The notes: a model not told the origin generated them from the sequence alone. Shown: positions 35,968 to 45,848, counted from the stretch's first letter. The stretch is 64,000 bases of DNA from an uncultured Clostridium sp. (GCA_958413095.1 CATYUF010000002.1:1-64000); one strand, 5' to 3'. A program made the numbers and translations.

Positions 35968-37542
35968 TTATTCCTTTTTCCAAACAGTCTCTCCACTTTT
36001 TATAGTTTCTAAAACTTTTACATTTCTAATTTCTTCTTTTTCAACTTTTAATGGATTTTTATCTACTATAATCAAATCTGCAAACTTCCCTTCTTTTATA
36101 CTTCCTTTATAATCTTCTTCAAAATATTGATATGCAGAATTGATTGTTACTGCTTTTATAGCATCTAGAACTGATATTTTTTCATCTTCTCCTAAAACTT
36201 TCCCTTCTTTTGTTTTTCTATTTACTGCACACCATATTGTTTCAAACATATTTGGTTCTATTACTGGTGCATCTTGGTGGAAGGTAAATTTTATATCATT
36301 TTGTATTGCACTACCTGCTGGGCTTATTTTACTTGCTCTTTCAAATCCAAAATTTTTTATATGAATATCTCCCCAATGGTATATATGTGCAATGAAAAAT
36401 GAAGGAATTATTCCATTTTCTTTTACTTCTTTTAATTGGTCTGTTCCTAATAACTGTCCATGTATTAATACTGGTCTGATTTCTTCTATATTTTTATTTG
36501 TTGAGTTTATTGCATTAATATATTGTTCAGCCGCTTTATCTCCATTGCAGTGAGCTAATATTTGTAATTTTTCTTCATATGCACTTTCTACATCTTTTTT
36601 TACATCTTCATCATTCATAGTTCCATAACCATAATATTCTTTGTCATCTATATATGGTGTTCTCATCCAAGCTGTTCTACTTTGTGGTGAACCATCTAAA
36701 AATATTTTTATTCCACCTATTTTAAAATGATTTTTATATTTTTTTATGTTTTCTTTAAAGTTTTCTTTTATTTCCTCTTCTGCCTTTTTGTCCATATATG
36801 CTATTACATCTAGATATAATTTTTTATCTTCTACCAGTTTTTTGTATATTGGCATTAATTCTTTTACCATCATACCTTCTTGAAGTGTTGTTATTCCATA
36901 TGATGCATATTTCTTTTGTGCTCTTTCACACAATGCTTCTAAATCTTCTAGATTTGCCATTGGGATTTTCTTTACTACTTCAATAAAAGCATTTTCTTCT
37001 AAATATCCTGTTAGTTCATCATTTACTTTTTCTATTTTTCCTCCAGAAGGTTCTATAGTTTCTTTGGTTATATTTAACCATTCTAAACCTTTTGAATTCA
37101 AAACTCCATTATGTCCTGATTTGTGATGAATTACTATTGGATTATTAGGAATTATTTCATCTAATTCTTTTTTGGTTATATGTCTTTTTTCTGCTAACAT
37201 ATTATGGTCATACCCACAAGCTATAATCCATTTTCCATCTTGTACTTGATTTTCTTTTTTGTATTTTAATAATTCTTCTTGTATTTCTTTAACACTTTTA
37301 CATTTTTCTAATGATACTTGTAACAAACTATTTGCTACTGCAAAAAAGTGACTATGTGGGTCTATAAATGCTGGCATCATTGTTTTTCCTTCTAAATCAA
37401 TTATTTTTGTTTCTTCATCTTTTAACTTTAAAATTTCATCTTTTGTTCCTGTTTTTCTTATCTTCCCGTTTTCTACCAATATAGCTTCTATATCATTATT
37501 TTCTAAAGTTATAAATTCTCCATTCATATAAATTTTATTCAT
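35968..37542 (-). CDS. Amidohydrolase, YtcJ-like
   Basis: A 524-residue metal-dependent hydrolase of the amidohydrolase superfamily (YtcJ/amidohydrolase_3). N-terminal composite domain, then FIDPHSHFFAV (metal His-x-His), IVIHHKSGHNG, GGIKIFLDGSPQSRTA, LAHCNGDKAAEQYI, and TFHQDAPVIEP, ending in the second piece of the composite domain (GSIKEGKFADLIIVDKNP). Start at 37542 is chosen because the upstream ATG adds 16 lysine-rich residues unlike the family. Substrate unknown; likely an amide or lactam. Confidence 0.85.
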   Translation of the reverse strand: MNKIYMNGEFITLENNDIEAILVENGKIRKTGTKDEILKLKDEETKIIDLEGKTMMPAFIDPHSHFFAVANSLLQVSLEKCKSVKEIQEELLKYKKENQVQDGKWIIACGYDHNMLAEKRHITKKELDEIIPNNPIVIHHKSGHNGVLNSKGLEWLNITKETIEPSGGKIEKVNDELTGYLEENAFIEVVKKIPMANLEDLEALCERAQKKYASYGITTLQEGMMVKELMPIYKKLVEDKKLYLDVIAYMDKKAEEEIKENFKENIKKYKNHFKIGGIKIFLDGSPQSRTAWMRTPYIDDKEYYGYGTMNDEDVKKDVESAYEEKLQILAHCNGDKAAEQYINAINSTNKNIEEIRPVLIHGQLLGTDQLKEVKENGIIPSFFIAHIYHWGDIHIKNFGFERASKISPAGSAIQNDIKFTFHQDAPVIEPNMFETIWCAVNRKTKEGKVLGEDEKISVLDAIKAVTINSAYQYFEEDYKGSIKEGKFADLIIVDKNPLKVEKEEIRNVKVLETIKSGETVWKKE

Positions 37543-37642
37543 ATAATCACATTCTTTCTTTTTAGATATTTTATAAAATTTATATATCAAAATATAAATT
37601 TTATAAAAACTTTGTTAATCTTTCTCATTGTTAAATATATCT

Positions 37643-38194
37643 CTACATTTCTTCTACTTTTATTCCCAAAAGTGTATACCATATATTTCCCCAAGCATTT
37701 TTCATCATTTTTTCATATTCTTTTTTGTTGTGCTTTTTTCCATATGTTAATATTTCATAATATCTTCTTCCCTCTTTATTTTTAAATCCTGTTTCTATAA
37801 ATCCATTTCTTTCATAAAACTTTTTTCTTTTTACTCTCTGCTCATAATTATCAGCATTTGAATCAATTTCCTCTATACATAAAACAACACTTTCTTGATT
37901 GCTTTCTTCTTTTATTTTATCTAATACTATACTACCATAACCTTTTCCTCTATTATCAGAATCTATTGCTAGGTAAAGAACATAAGTTATATTTTCATTA
38001 TTAATTAAATATGTTAACCCTACAAATTTTTCTTCATCATAAATACTATAGAAAAATTCATTTTCACTTTTAGACCTAATTTTCAATAACCATAATGGCA
38101 ATATTTCATCTCTTGGAAATGCTTTTTTATATAGCTCTTTTAATTTACTGTATTCACTTTTTTCTTTAGGTATTTCTCTAAAACTTATTTTCAT
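37643..38194 (-). CDS. GNAT-family N-acetyltransferase
   Basis: A 183-residue acetyltransferase with the acetyl-CoA loop DSNRGKGYGSIVLDKI (motif A RGxGxG/A), preceded by ITYVLYLAI and followed by KKFYERNGFIETGF. The N-terminal KISFREIPKEKSEYSKLKELYKKAFP is typical for GNAT proteins in Firmicutes. Acceptor unknown. A 130-base gap with a copy of a dispersed 24-bp repeat separates it from the thioesterase gene. Confidence 0.8.
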   Translation of the reverse strand: MKISFREIPKEKSEYSKLKELYKKAFPRDEILPLWLLKIRSKSENEFFYSIYDEEKFVGLTYLINNENITYVLYLAIDSDNRGKGYGSIVLDKIKEESNQESVVLCIEEIDSNADNYEQRVKRKKFYERNGFIETGFKNKEGRRYYEILTYGKKHNKKEYEKMMKNAWGNIWYTLLGIKVEEM

Positions 38195-38232
38195 ATTATC
38201 TTCCCTTCTTTATTTATTTTTTAAAATCAGCA

Positions 38233-38256
38233 TTTTTCCGTATACAACAAGTAAAA
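38233..38256. repeat. 24-bp dispersed repeat, copy 2
   Basis: TTTTTCCGTATACAACAAGT followed by AAAA, two mismatches from the copy at 20455-20478. Confidence 0.4.
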
Positions 38257-38326
38257 GTGACCTTTAAAAAGACCCTCGATAGCCTTTCTAATGTAGTTTC
38301 GCTACTTTTCTTATTATCTTTTACAA

Positions 38327-38824
38327 TTATTTAAAATTTATTTCCTTTATGTCATCTTTTATTAAATAATGCATTTCTTCATGTATATCAATGTCATTTA
38401 CAATTTTCTCTACTGCTAATTTTATATATTTCACTTCTGCTTCTGCTAACACTTGTCCTGATTTATCTAATATTTCTGTTTTAACTTTTAAAAATCTAGA
38501 ATTTTCCTTTTCTACTTGTCCTCTTCCTATTAAATCTGTATCATATGGTACTGGTTTTCTATATTTTACTTCCATGGATGTTGTAACTCCAAATATTTCT
38601 TCACTTTCTGTCCAACAAGCTCTTAACCCTAATTCATCAAGCATTGCTGCTATTATTCCCCCATGAACTCTTTGAGGAAAACTTTGATGCTCTTTTTTAT
38701 ATCGAAACGATGTCATTACACTTCCATCTTCCATATTATAAAATTGTGCTTTTAGTCCTATTGGATTATCCATTCCACATATAATGCACATTTTACTGTT
38801 TCTTTGTTTACTTACTACTTTCAT
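38327..38824 (-). CDS. PaaI-type hotdog thioesterase
   Basis: A 165-residue hotdog-fold protein: N-terminal CIICGMDNPIGLKAQFYN (a Cys-Asn pattern found in many such thioesterases), FPQRVHGGIIAAMLDELGLRACW with the HGG motif and catalytic Asp, and TTSMEVKYRKPVP. It probably hydrolyses an acyl-CoA. Translation starts after GAAAGGATAGAGTAGA. A palindromic element lies between it and the next gene on the right. Confidence 0.85.
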   Translation of the reverse strand: MKVVSKQRNSKMCIICGMDNPIGLKAQFYNMEDGSVMTSFRYKKEHQSFPQRVHGGIIAAMLDELGLRACWTESEEIFGVTTSMEVKYRKPVPYDTDLIGRGQVEKENSRFLKVKTEILDKSGQVLAEAEVKYIKLAVEKIVNDIDIHEEMHYLIKDDIKEINFK

Positions 38825-38966
38825 TCTACTCTATCCTTTCCTTCCTAAATACAAATTATTTCCCCTATTCATTAAAACTTAATATAACACAAATATCAAA
38901 AATTCGCTACACATTTTCCATTTTTCTTTTTTCACATTACTGTATACTATTTTTTATTGTAGAGTA

Positions 38967-39180
38967 GCTCAAAATGGTTATAATTATGATTTTTTGGAAT
39001 TTTGATGTTCGACTGAAATGAAGATTAGAATTGGTTAGGCTTTCGAATGAGGAATGCTCACGGTACCTGAAGTATGAAGGGGTCTGAGTGAGAGAGGCTC
39101 ATGAGGAAGCCTTACCAATTCTTTCTGAATGGAACAAGTAGTCAAAATTCAAAAAAATCATAATTATAACCATTTTGAGC
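38967..39180. mobile_element. MITE-like palindromic element with 39-bp terminal repeats
   Basis: Left arm 38967-39005 and right arm 39142-39180 are 39-bp inverted repeats (start GCTCAAAATGG) with one mismatch. Inside, AGAATTGGTTAGGCTTTC (39027-39044) pairs with 39105-39122 (two mismatches), enclosing a 60-base GC-richer core (39045-39104). No ORF fits. It is intergenic (thioesterase / YhgE). It may be a small non-autonomous transposon or a long folded RNA gene. Flanking target duplication is not clear. Confidence 0.55.
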
Positions 39181-39195
39181 GGCTAATTAAAAAAC

Positions 39196-39236
39196 TGTTC
39201 GTTAATTATTATATCATCACTAATAATTAACGAACA
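39196..39236 (-). terminator. Terminator after YhgE-type gene
   Basis: TGTTCGTTAATTATTA and TAATAATTAACGAACA form a perfect 16-bp stem with a 9-base loop; on the minus strand it follows the YhgE gene, with T-rich sequence after it. Confidence 0.75.
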
Positions 39237-39263
39237 ATTAAATCTCCTATAAAATTATACCAT

Positions 39264-41306
39264 TTATTTTACATTTTCATTTAGTATATTTTCATTTTTC
39301 TTATTTTTCTTATTTCTTATAAAGTCAAATAATACTGTTAACAGTGTAAATGCTACAAATATTCCAACTAATACTGTCATATTACTAACAATCATATCTA
39401 CATTTATATTTATTAATGCTTCTTTTATCAATCTAATAGTATAATTCATTGGCATTACACTATAAATATTTTGGAAGAATTCAGGTACTGTTTCTATTGG
39501 GAATGTTCCTCCACTTGCTGCTAATTGTAAAACCAATAATAATATACATAAGAATTTACCTACATCTCCAAAGTTTACAATTAAGAATTGAACTATACTT
39601 GTAAATGCCATTGAAATTAATATGCAAGTTCCATAATATAACCACATATTTGTCACATCAAATCCTAAGCCTAATTTCAATAAGAATCCTAATACAATTC
39701 CTTGAATAGCTGCTATTCCAATATATAATGCTGTTCTTAAATATTTATTTTTAGCATTTTTTCCTAATAATTTATATCTATCTTCTGGGTCATTATATAA
39801 CATTACTAACATGATTAATCCACCAACCCATAATGATATAGACATAAAGTATGGTGCAAAACCTAATCCATAAGAATTTACTTGTGCATAATCTTTTTCT
39901 TCTATTTTTACTGGATTTGCTACATATTCATCTAAGCCTTCTAGGTTTGTTAGTTGTTCTTTTGTAGCTTCTATACCATTATCTATTTCTGTTTTAAAAG
40001 TATTTGTACCTGCTACTAATGTATTACTTCCATCAAGTGCTTGTTTTGAACCTTCATTTAATTGATTTATTCCTGCTGATACTTTTTTAGAGTTTATGCT
40101 TAATTCATTTAAGCCTGAAGTTAAAGCATGACTTCCTGTTTGTGCTTTACTTAATCCTTGTTTTAATTCTAACATTCCTGTATTTAAAGTTTTAGCACCT
40201 GCTTGTAAATCTTGTAATTTCTTAGCTTGACTAGCAAATGTTTGTATTCCTGAATTTAAGTTACTTGCTCCTGTTTTTAATTCATTTCCTTTTGTTTTTA
40301 ATGTATTTAACCCTTGCATATTTCCTGCTGAATTATTTATATTTTGTAAATCCTTCATTATTTTTTGAAAATTTGGCTCTGCCATTACACTTGGATTTTT
40401 TGCTACATAACTTTGTATATCTGCACCTAATGTTTTTACTTGTGATACAGTATTGTTAACTCCTGCTATTGCTGTATTTACTCCATTTACATATGCTGAA
40501 ACTCCTGATGATAAATTACTTGCTCCTGTTGAAATTTGATTTATCCCTGAAGTTACTGCTGATAAATTCTTAGTTGCATTTTCAAGTTGTATAGTTCCTT
40601 GATATAGTTGTTCTGCTCCACTATTTAATTGATTAAGTCCATTATTCAATTCTTTACTTCCATTATATGCTGTGTCTACACCAGTATCAAATTTATTATA
40701 ATTTGTTTGTAATTCATTTGTACCTGAATTTAATGTTTGCAATCCTGTTGATAGTTGATTAGCTCCATCTTTTATTTGTGTTGCTCCATCTGATATATCT
40801 TGCATTTTTTCTGGTACTTCATTTAACTTGTTTGATAATGTTTCTACAACTTTTTTACTTACTTCACTTCTTAATTCAGTTTCAACTGTTGTTACTACTT
40901 TCGCAATTATTTGTGATGCTAAGTAATTGCTTTTTTGGTTTGGTGAATATGTTATTGTAGTTGTTTTTCTGTCTTTATTCTCTGCTGAATTTAAATCTTG
41001 TGTAAAGTTTTCTGGAATAGTTATTGTCGCATAGTATTCTTCATTTATCAAACCATCTTCTGCTTTTTTGCTGTCATTTAATACTTCTACGCTCATTACA
41101 TCTTTTTCTTTTAATTCCTCTACTAGATTATTTCCTAAATTTTCATTATTACTTCCTTTATCTAAATTTACAATTGCTATTTTCATTCCATGTAAATTTC
41201 CATATGGGTCCCAAAATGCTTTTAAATAAAAAAAGCTATACATTACTGGTATTACAATAATTGCTACTATTATAATCCATTTCATTATTTTCTTTTTCTT
41301 ATCCAT
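39264..41306 (-). CDS. YhgE/Pip-family membrane protein
   Basis: A 680-residue protein: an N-terminal membrane helix, a long extracytoplasmic region (about 35-480) with many repeated heptads of the form LNSGxxxLxxG (QLSTGLQTLNSG, GLNQLNSGAEQLYQG), predicted coiled coil, and five to six C-terminal membrane helices. This is the YhgE/Pip (phage infection protein; ESAT-6 system EsaA-like) layout. It is divergently transcribed from a TetR-family regulator that probably controls it. Role is likely membrane transport or secretion; substrate unknown. Confidence 0.85.
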   Translation of the reverse strand: MDKKKKIMKWIIIVAIIVIPVMYSFFYLKAFWDPYGNLHGMKIAIVNLDKGSNNENLGNNLVEELKEKDVMSVEVLNDSKKAEDGLINEEYYATITIPENFTQDLNSAENKDRKTTTITYSPNQKSNYLASQIIAKVVTTVETELRSEVSKKVVETLSNKLNEVPEKMQDISDGATQIKDGANQLSTGLQTLNSGTNELQTNYNKFDTGVDTAYNGSKELNNGLNQLNSGAEQLYQGTIQLENATKNLSAVTSGINQISTGASNLSSGVSAYVNGVNTAIAGVNNTVSQVKTLGADIQSYVAKNPSVMAEPNFQKIMKDLQNINNSAGNMQGLNTLKTKGNELKTGASNLNSGIQTFASQAKKLQDLQAGAKTLNTGMLELKQGLSKAQTGSHALTSGLNELSINSKKVSAGINQLNEGSKQALDGSNTLVAGTNTFKTEIDNGIEATKEQLTNLEGLDEYVANPVKIEEKDYAQVNSYGLGFAPYFMSISLWVGGLIMLVMLYNDPEDRYKLLGKNAKNKYLRTALYIGIAAIQGIVLGFLLKLGLGFDVTNMWLYYGTCILISMAFTSIVQFLIVNFGDVGKFLCILLLVLQLAASGGTFPIETVPEFFQNIYSVMPMNYTIRLIKEALININVDMIVSNMTVLVGIFVAFTLLTVLFDFIRNKKNKKNENILNENVK

Positions 41307-41415
41307 TTCTACTTCCTCCTATAAAATTTTTACCATTTTCTATTATAGATTTTTTCTTTCTTTTTGCAACAACAGACCATATACTTGTGATGTTTATTAT
41401 ACATTTTTTATTTTT

Positions 41416-41455
41416 TGTATATACATTTGTTTATTATCTTTACTTTTGTATACAA
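41416..41455. promoter_or_regulatory. Twin palindromes between YhgE and TetR genes
   Basis: TGTATATACA (41416-41425) and TTGTATACAA (41446-41455) are perfect 10-bp palindromes whose centres are 30 bases (about three helical turns) apart in the divergent promoter region. They are plausible operators for the TetR-family protein. Confidence 0.45.
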
Positions 41456-41506
41456 TCTGATTTATAATTTATATAGATTACAATTTTATAGTAAGGATGA
41501 TGTAGT

Positions 41507-42070
41507 TTGAAAGATTTAAGAGTAAAAAAAACATATCTATTTTTAAAAAAAGCATTAATTGAACTTCTATCTAAAAAATCATTTGAGGAAATAAGAGTAA
41601 ATGATATTTGCAATTTAGCAATGGTTCATAGAACAACTTTTTATAGCCATTTTTCAGATAAATATGAATTACTTGATTTTTGTATTAAAGATATTGAACA
41701 AGAGTTATGGGAAAAAATTTCTCATAATACATATTCAAACAATAAAGATTTTTATACAAAAATGATAATGAGTATGCTCGAATATATTGGAGAAAACAAA
41801 GTATTTTTCAAAAACATTCTAAAAAAGAATTCTGATAGTGGAATTATAAATATATTTACAAATGCTTGTATTTCATATATATATGAAATGTTAAATAAGG
41901 AAGAAATAAATGGAATTTCACATGATGTGCCTATCGAAGTTATATCTCAATTTTATGCAGGAGCTGTAATTTCAACTATTATTTGGTGGTTAAAATCTGA
42001 TAATTCTTTGTCTGAAACTCAGCTTTGTAATTATATTATTTCTTTGATTTTTGATATTCCTCATAAATAA
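41507..42070 (+). CDS. TetR-family transcriptional regulator
   Basis: A 187-residue regulator starting at TTG 41507, with AAGGATGATG upstream. The N-terminal helix-turn-helix reads FLKKALIELLSKKSFEEIRVNDICNLAMVHRTTFYSHFSDKYELLDF, typical of TetR_N, followed by an all-helical ligand domain that ends in TetR_C_7-like FYAGAVISTIIWWLK. It diverges from the YhgE/Pip gene and probably represses it. No ATG fits better because the HTH begins at residue 8. Confidence 0.9.
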   Translation: MKDLRVKKTYLFLKKALIELLSKKSFEEIRVNDICNLAMVHRTTFYSHFSDKYELLDFCIKDIEQELWEKISHNTYSNNKDFYTKMIMSMLEYIGENKVFFKNILKKNSDSGIINIFTNACISYIYEMLNKEEINGISHDVPIEVISQFYAGAVISTIIWWLKSDNSLSETQLCNYIISLIFDIPHK

Positions 42071-42101
42071 AATTATATTTAAACATTTGATAATTATTTT
42101 T

Positions 42102-42142
42102 AAAAATTGCTCCCACTTTCTTAGTAAGTGAGAGCAATTTTT
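42102..42142. terminator. Terminator between TetR and transglycosylase genes
   Basis: AAAAATTGCTC.CACTT pairs with AAGTG.GAGCAATTTTT around a 7-base loop; bidirectional, between convergent genes. Confidence 0.75.
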
Positions 42143-42180
42143 AAATATTAACTTATTTGATTTTGTAACAAATATCTATC

Positions 42181-42873
42181 TTACTTGCCTAAAATCTTAT
42201 CTTTCTCTTCCTCTGTCAAATAACCATACTTAACCATTTTTTCAGCAACTTGTTTTTGTCTTTGTTTAGCCAATTCTGGATTTTGTGTCGGCGCATATAC
42301 TGAAGGTGCATTTGGTATTCCTGCTAACATAATACATTCACTATCACTTAAATTAGTAATTGCTCTTCCAAAATAACCTTTTGCTGCATCTTTTATATTA
42401 TAATATCCATTTCCAAAATAAATAGTATTTATATACAATTCTAAAATTTCATTTTTAGTATATTGTTTTTCTAATTCAAAAGCAACAAATACTTCTGCTA
42501 CTTTTCTAGTAATTTTCTTTTCTTGAGTAAAATATTCATTTTTAGCAATTTGTTGTGTTATGGTACTTCCTCCTTCAACAAAACTCATTGCTTTTATATC
42601 ATTTATAATAGCTCGTCCTATTGCAATTACATCAATTCCATTATGTTCATAAAATCTGTGGTCTTCTACTGATATTACTGCATTTATATATATTTGTGGC
42701 AATTCTGAAAGTTTTGTATAATTTTCCTTTTGTCTTATTTCTTCTACTTTTTCTTGTATAGGCATTTCTTGAATTGCCTCTTTATACATATTATATCCAT
42801 TTCCTATTATCAACAATCCTAAGCTAGTTAATAGTAATATTAGTATTATTAAAAACTTAAAAATTTTTTTCAT
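42181..42873 (-). CDS. Monofunctional peptidoglycan glycosyltransferase (GT51)
   Basis: A 230-residue membrane-anchored enzyme that polymerises lipid II into glycan strands. One N-terminal membrane helix, then the GT51 motifs AVISVEDHRFYEHNGID (catalytic Glu), EGGSTITQQIAKN, RKVAEVFVAFELEKQYTKNEILELYINTIYFG and MLAGIPNAPSVYAPTQNP. No transpeptidase domain follows. Start at 42873 after GAGGTGG. It lies 87 bases downstream of the module 2 permease on the same strand and no terminator is seen, so it may be induced with that antimicrobial response. Confidence 0.92.
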   Translation of the reverse strand: MKKIFKFLIILILLLTSLGLLIIGNGYNMYKEAIQEMPIQEKVEEIRQKENYTKLSELPQIYINAVISVEDHRFYEHNGIDVIAIGRAIINDIKAMSFVEGGSTITQQIAKNEYFTQEKKITRKVAEVFVAFELEKQYTKNEILELYINTIYFGNGYYNIKDAAKGYFGRAITNLSDSECIMLAGIPNAPSVYAPTQNPELAKQRQKQVAEKMVKYGYLTEEEKDKILGK

Positions 42874-42959
42874 ATATTGCCACCTCATTTCTACAAATTA
42901 TTTTTCGACTTATTTTACTTTTATTTCTATATTTCTGAAAAACTATTTTCTTTTAATGA

Positions 42960-45053
42960 TTAATCTTCCTCTCTTATTATATTTTTACTTTCTAAATATG
43001 TTGCTAAGAAGTATAAACCATATATTCCTCCAATAACTATTACAGATACTATAATTGATGGTAATAAATCTTCTGAACTACATAATCCAGCCATCATTGA
43101 CATTGCAAATTGAATTCCAAAAATTGAATGTACTACTGCTAAAATCAATGGTAATATGAAAAATATTCCTATTTGTCTAAATAATGCTCTATTAATCATT
43201 TTTTCATCTGCACCAATTCTTCTTAAAATTCTATATCTTTGCTTATTATCTGAACTTTCTGTTAATTGTTTTAATGCTAATATTGCTGAACTTGCTATTA
43301 AGAATATTATTCCTAAATATATTGCTATAAATGTAATAATTGTTGCTATTCCTACACTTGATGATATTACAACAATCTTTGTTAATCCATCAACTTGAAC
43401 TCCATTTTCTAACATTTTTTTAGCAACTTCTGAATCTCTTTCTGCCAACATTTCATCTATTTTTTCTTTTTCATCTTCTGAATCTGTATTATAGTTTGCA
43501 GCTAAAAGTGATTGTTCTTTCATATCTTCTGTTAAGTTACAACTATCTGGTACTAAAACAATCCCTCCATTTGTATGACTCGTTGATATCATAATAAATC
43601 CTTCTTTGCATTCATCATATTTTGGTTTATATTTCTTACCACTAACTGTTATTTCAGTATTATCTCTTAGACTAGAATCTCTTAAAACTTTTAATGAGTC
43701 AAAATCACATAGTACCATATATTCATCATCCTTTAAGGAATATTCTTCTTGCCCATATAGCCTTGCAATTTTATTATAATCTGATATCTTTACAATTGTT
43801 TCAGGCAAGTCAAATCCTATCATCATTGAATACTCATTTTTTATTCTTTCATACTGTTTTCCAAAACTATCTTTTAGTGTTAATTCATTTGTTGCATAAA
43901 TTGGTATTTCCACTATATCTTTTAATAAATTCATATCAAATCCGGCTTTACTTAATGATTCTTCCATTGTAATTCTTGATTCGTCTATTTCTTGTTGTGT
44001 ATATTTCTTTGTATCTCCTTTTGATGTAGTATAATTTTCCGGAAGATTTACAGTTTTATATAAATTCAAATCTACTGGAGTCATTTCTTTTAAATCCTTT
44101 TGCATTGTATTTCTTAATGAAAATGCAGAAGATAAAATACTTATAGTCATAAATAACATTAAACAAATCAAACTTATACTTATTACTGTTGTATTTATTT
44201 TATTATTTAATTGTCTTAATACAAACATATTTGCATCTTTATAATACACCTTTTTCCTTGTTTGCACAACTTTTAATATAAATCCTGATAAAGACCAGAA
44301 AAATAATATAGTTGCAACAATGCCACTTAAAATAATTGGTACCAATTTGTCTACTGTTGAAAGTGTCTTTACTCCACCTGTAACTTTATAATAATCATAA
44401 GCTAATATTCCTATTGAAATTAAGAATACTATAATACAAATTATTGGATTCTTTATTTTTACTGTTTCATTTTTCTTATTTGCTGTAAGTAAATTTATTA
44501 ATTTATATTTTGAAATTGTAATTGTATTAAATATAATTACTACTAAATACATAATTGCAAAATATATACAAGTTTTTATACAAGCTGTTTTTGAAAATAC
44601 AAATGTAAATTCACTCATATCTGCTTCAAATAATTTTGCCACTAAAATAGACATAAATTGTGCGCCTAAGACACCTACTAATATTCCTACTGCAAGTGAA
44701 ATAATTCCTATAAATATTGTCTCTAATAATATTATTCTAGAAATTTGTTTTTTTCCCATTCCTAAGGTCATATATATACCAAATTCTTTTTTTCTTCGAT
44801 TTACTATAAAATTATTTGCATAAACAATTAATAATGCTAAAATAACTGCAACAAATACAGATACCAATCCCAACATATTAATCATTAATGTTATAATATC
44901 TTTTGTTGATTGTGATACTTGTAACATTGCTTGTTGACTATCTAATGAGTTAAACATGTAGAAAATTGCTATTCCTAAAACTAAAGTTAAGAAATATATT
45001 GCATAATCTTTAAAACTCTTTTTAATATTCTTTAAAGATAACTTAAATAACAT
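42960..45053 (-). CDS. BceB-type ABC permease, module 2
   Basis: A 697-residue permease with the same ten-helix layout as the module 1 protein and a large extracytoplasmic domain (about 310-540) between helices 7 and 8. It shares many blocks with module 1: KNIKKSFKDYAIYFLTL, YGIYMTLGMGKKQISRIIL and LKQLTESSDNKQRYRILRRIGADEKMINRALF. Start overlaps the ATPase stop by 11 bases. It would detect and remove a cell-wall-active peptide, probably a different one because the extracytoplasmic domains diverge most. Confidence 0.9.
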   Translation of the reverse strand: MLFKLSLKNIKKSFKDYAIYFLTLVLGIAIFYMFNSLDSQQAMLQVSQSTKDIITLMINMLGLVSVFVAVILALLIVYANNFIVNRRKKEFGIYMTLGMGKKQISRIILLETIFIGIISLAVGILVGVLGAQFMSILVAKLFEADMSEFTFVFSKTACIKTCIYFAIMYLVVIIFNTITISKYKLINLLTANKKNETVKIKNPIICIIVFLISIGILAYDYYKVTGGVKTLSTVDKLVPIILSGIVATILFFWSLSGFILKVVQTRKKVYYKDANMFVLRQLNNKINTTVISISLICLMLFMTISILSSAFSLRNTMQKDLKEMTPVDLNLYKTVNLPENYTTSKGDTKKYTQQEIDESRITMEESLSKAGFDMNLLKDIVEIPIYATNELTLKDSFGKQYERIKNEYSMMIGFDLPETIVKISDYNKIARLYGQEEYSLKDDEYMVLCDFDSLKVLRDSSLRDNTEITVSGKKYKPKYDECKEGFIMISTSHTNGGIVLVPDSCNLTEDMKEQSLLAANYNTDSEDEKEKIDEMLAERDSEVAKKMLENGVQVDGLTKIVVISSSVGIATIITFIAIYLGIIFLIASSAILALKQLTESSDNKQRYRILRRIGADEKMINRALFRQIGIFFILPLILAVVHSIFGIQFAMSMMAGLCSSEDLLPSIIVSVIVIGGIYGLYFLATYLESKNIIREED

Positions 45054-45810
45054 CGCCTAGTTCACCTCCTAATAGAGTTTGAACTTCTATTATTTTCTCA
45101 AAGAATTGTTTTCTTGTATCTTCTCCTTTTACCAATTCATTAAAGATTTTTCCATCTTTTATAAATAATATTCTATTTGCATAGCTAGCAGTAAACGAAT
45201 CATGTGTTACCATTAATATAGTTGCATTAAAATCATTATTTAAAGCTTCTAAATTTTCTAGTAATTGTCTTGCTGACTTTGAATCTAATGCCCCAGTTGG
45301 CTCATCTGCTAATATCAAGTTTGGATTTGTTATTATAGCTCTTGCTGATGCAACTCTTTGTTTTTGTCCTCCTGAAATTTGATATGGGTATTTATTTAAT
45401 ATATCTGTTATTCCAAGTTGATTAGCAACTTTTTCAACTCTTTTATCTATCTCCTTAGCATTTACTTTTTGTATAGTTAAGGCTAAAGCTATATTCTCAC
45501 GAGCTGTTAGTGTATCTAAAAGGTTAAAATCTTGAAATATAAATCCCAATTCTTCTCTTCTAAATTTGTTTAGCTTATTTCCTTTTAGCTTTGTAATATC
45601 TTGATTGTTTATTACAATTTTTCCTGAAGTTACTCTATCTATTGTAGAAATACAATTTAATAATGTGGTTTTACCTGAGCCAGATGCTCCCATTATTCCT
45701 ATAAATTCTCCTTCATTTACTGTGAAACTAATATTATCTATGGCTTTTGTTAGATTAGATTTGTTTCCATAGTATTTTTCTATATTTTTTACTTCTAATA
45801 TATTGTTCAT
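45043..45810 (-). CDS. BceA-type ABC ATPase, module 2
   Basis: A 255-residue ATPase with Walker A GASGSGKTTLLN, signature ISGGQKQRVASARAI, Walker B ILADEPTGALD and MVTHDS. It keeps the length and arrangement of the module 1 partner. AAAGGAGTTGTTTTTC precedes the start. A TTGCAT-17-TATAAT promoter and a palindromic operator lie upstream, so the transporter pair has its own promoter separate from the kinase genes. Confidence 0.95.
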   Translation of the reverse strand: MNNILEVKNIEKYYGNKSNLTKAIDNISFTVNEGEFIGIMGASGSGKTTLLNCISTIDRVTSGKIVINNQDITKLKGNKLNKFRREELGFIFQDFNLLDTLTARENIALALTIQKVNAKEIDKRVEKVANQLGITDILNKYPYQISGGQKQRVASARAIITNPNLILADEPTGALDSKSARQLLENLEALNNDFNATILMVTHDSFTASYANRILFIKDGKIFNELVKGEDTRKQFFEKIIEVQTLLGGELGDVI

Positions 45811-45848
45811 TGAAAAACAACTCCTTTCGCATATTTAAGATTATCTTA

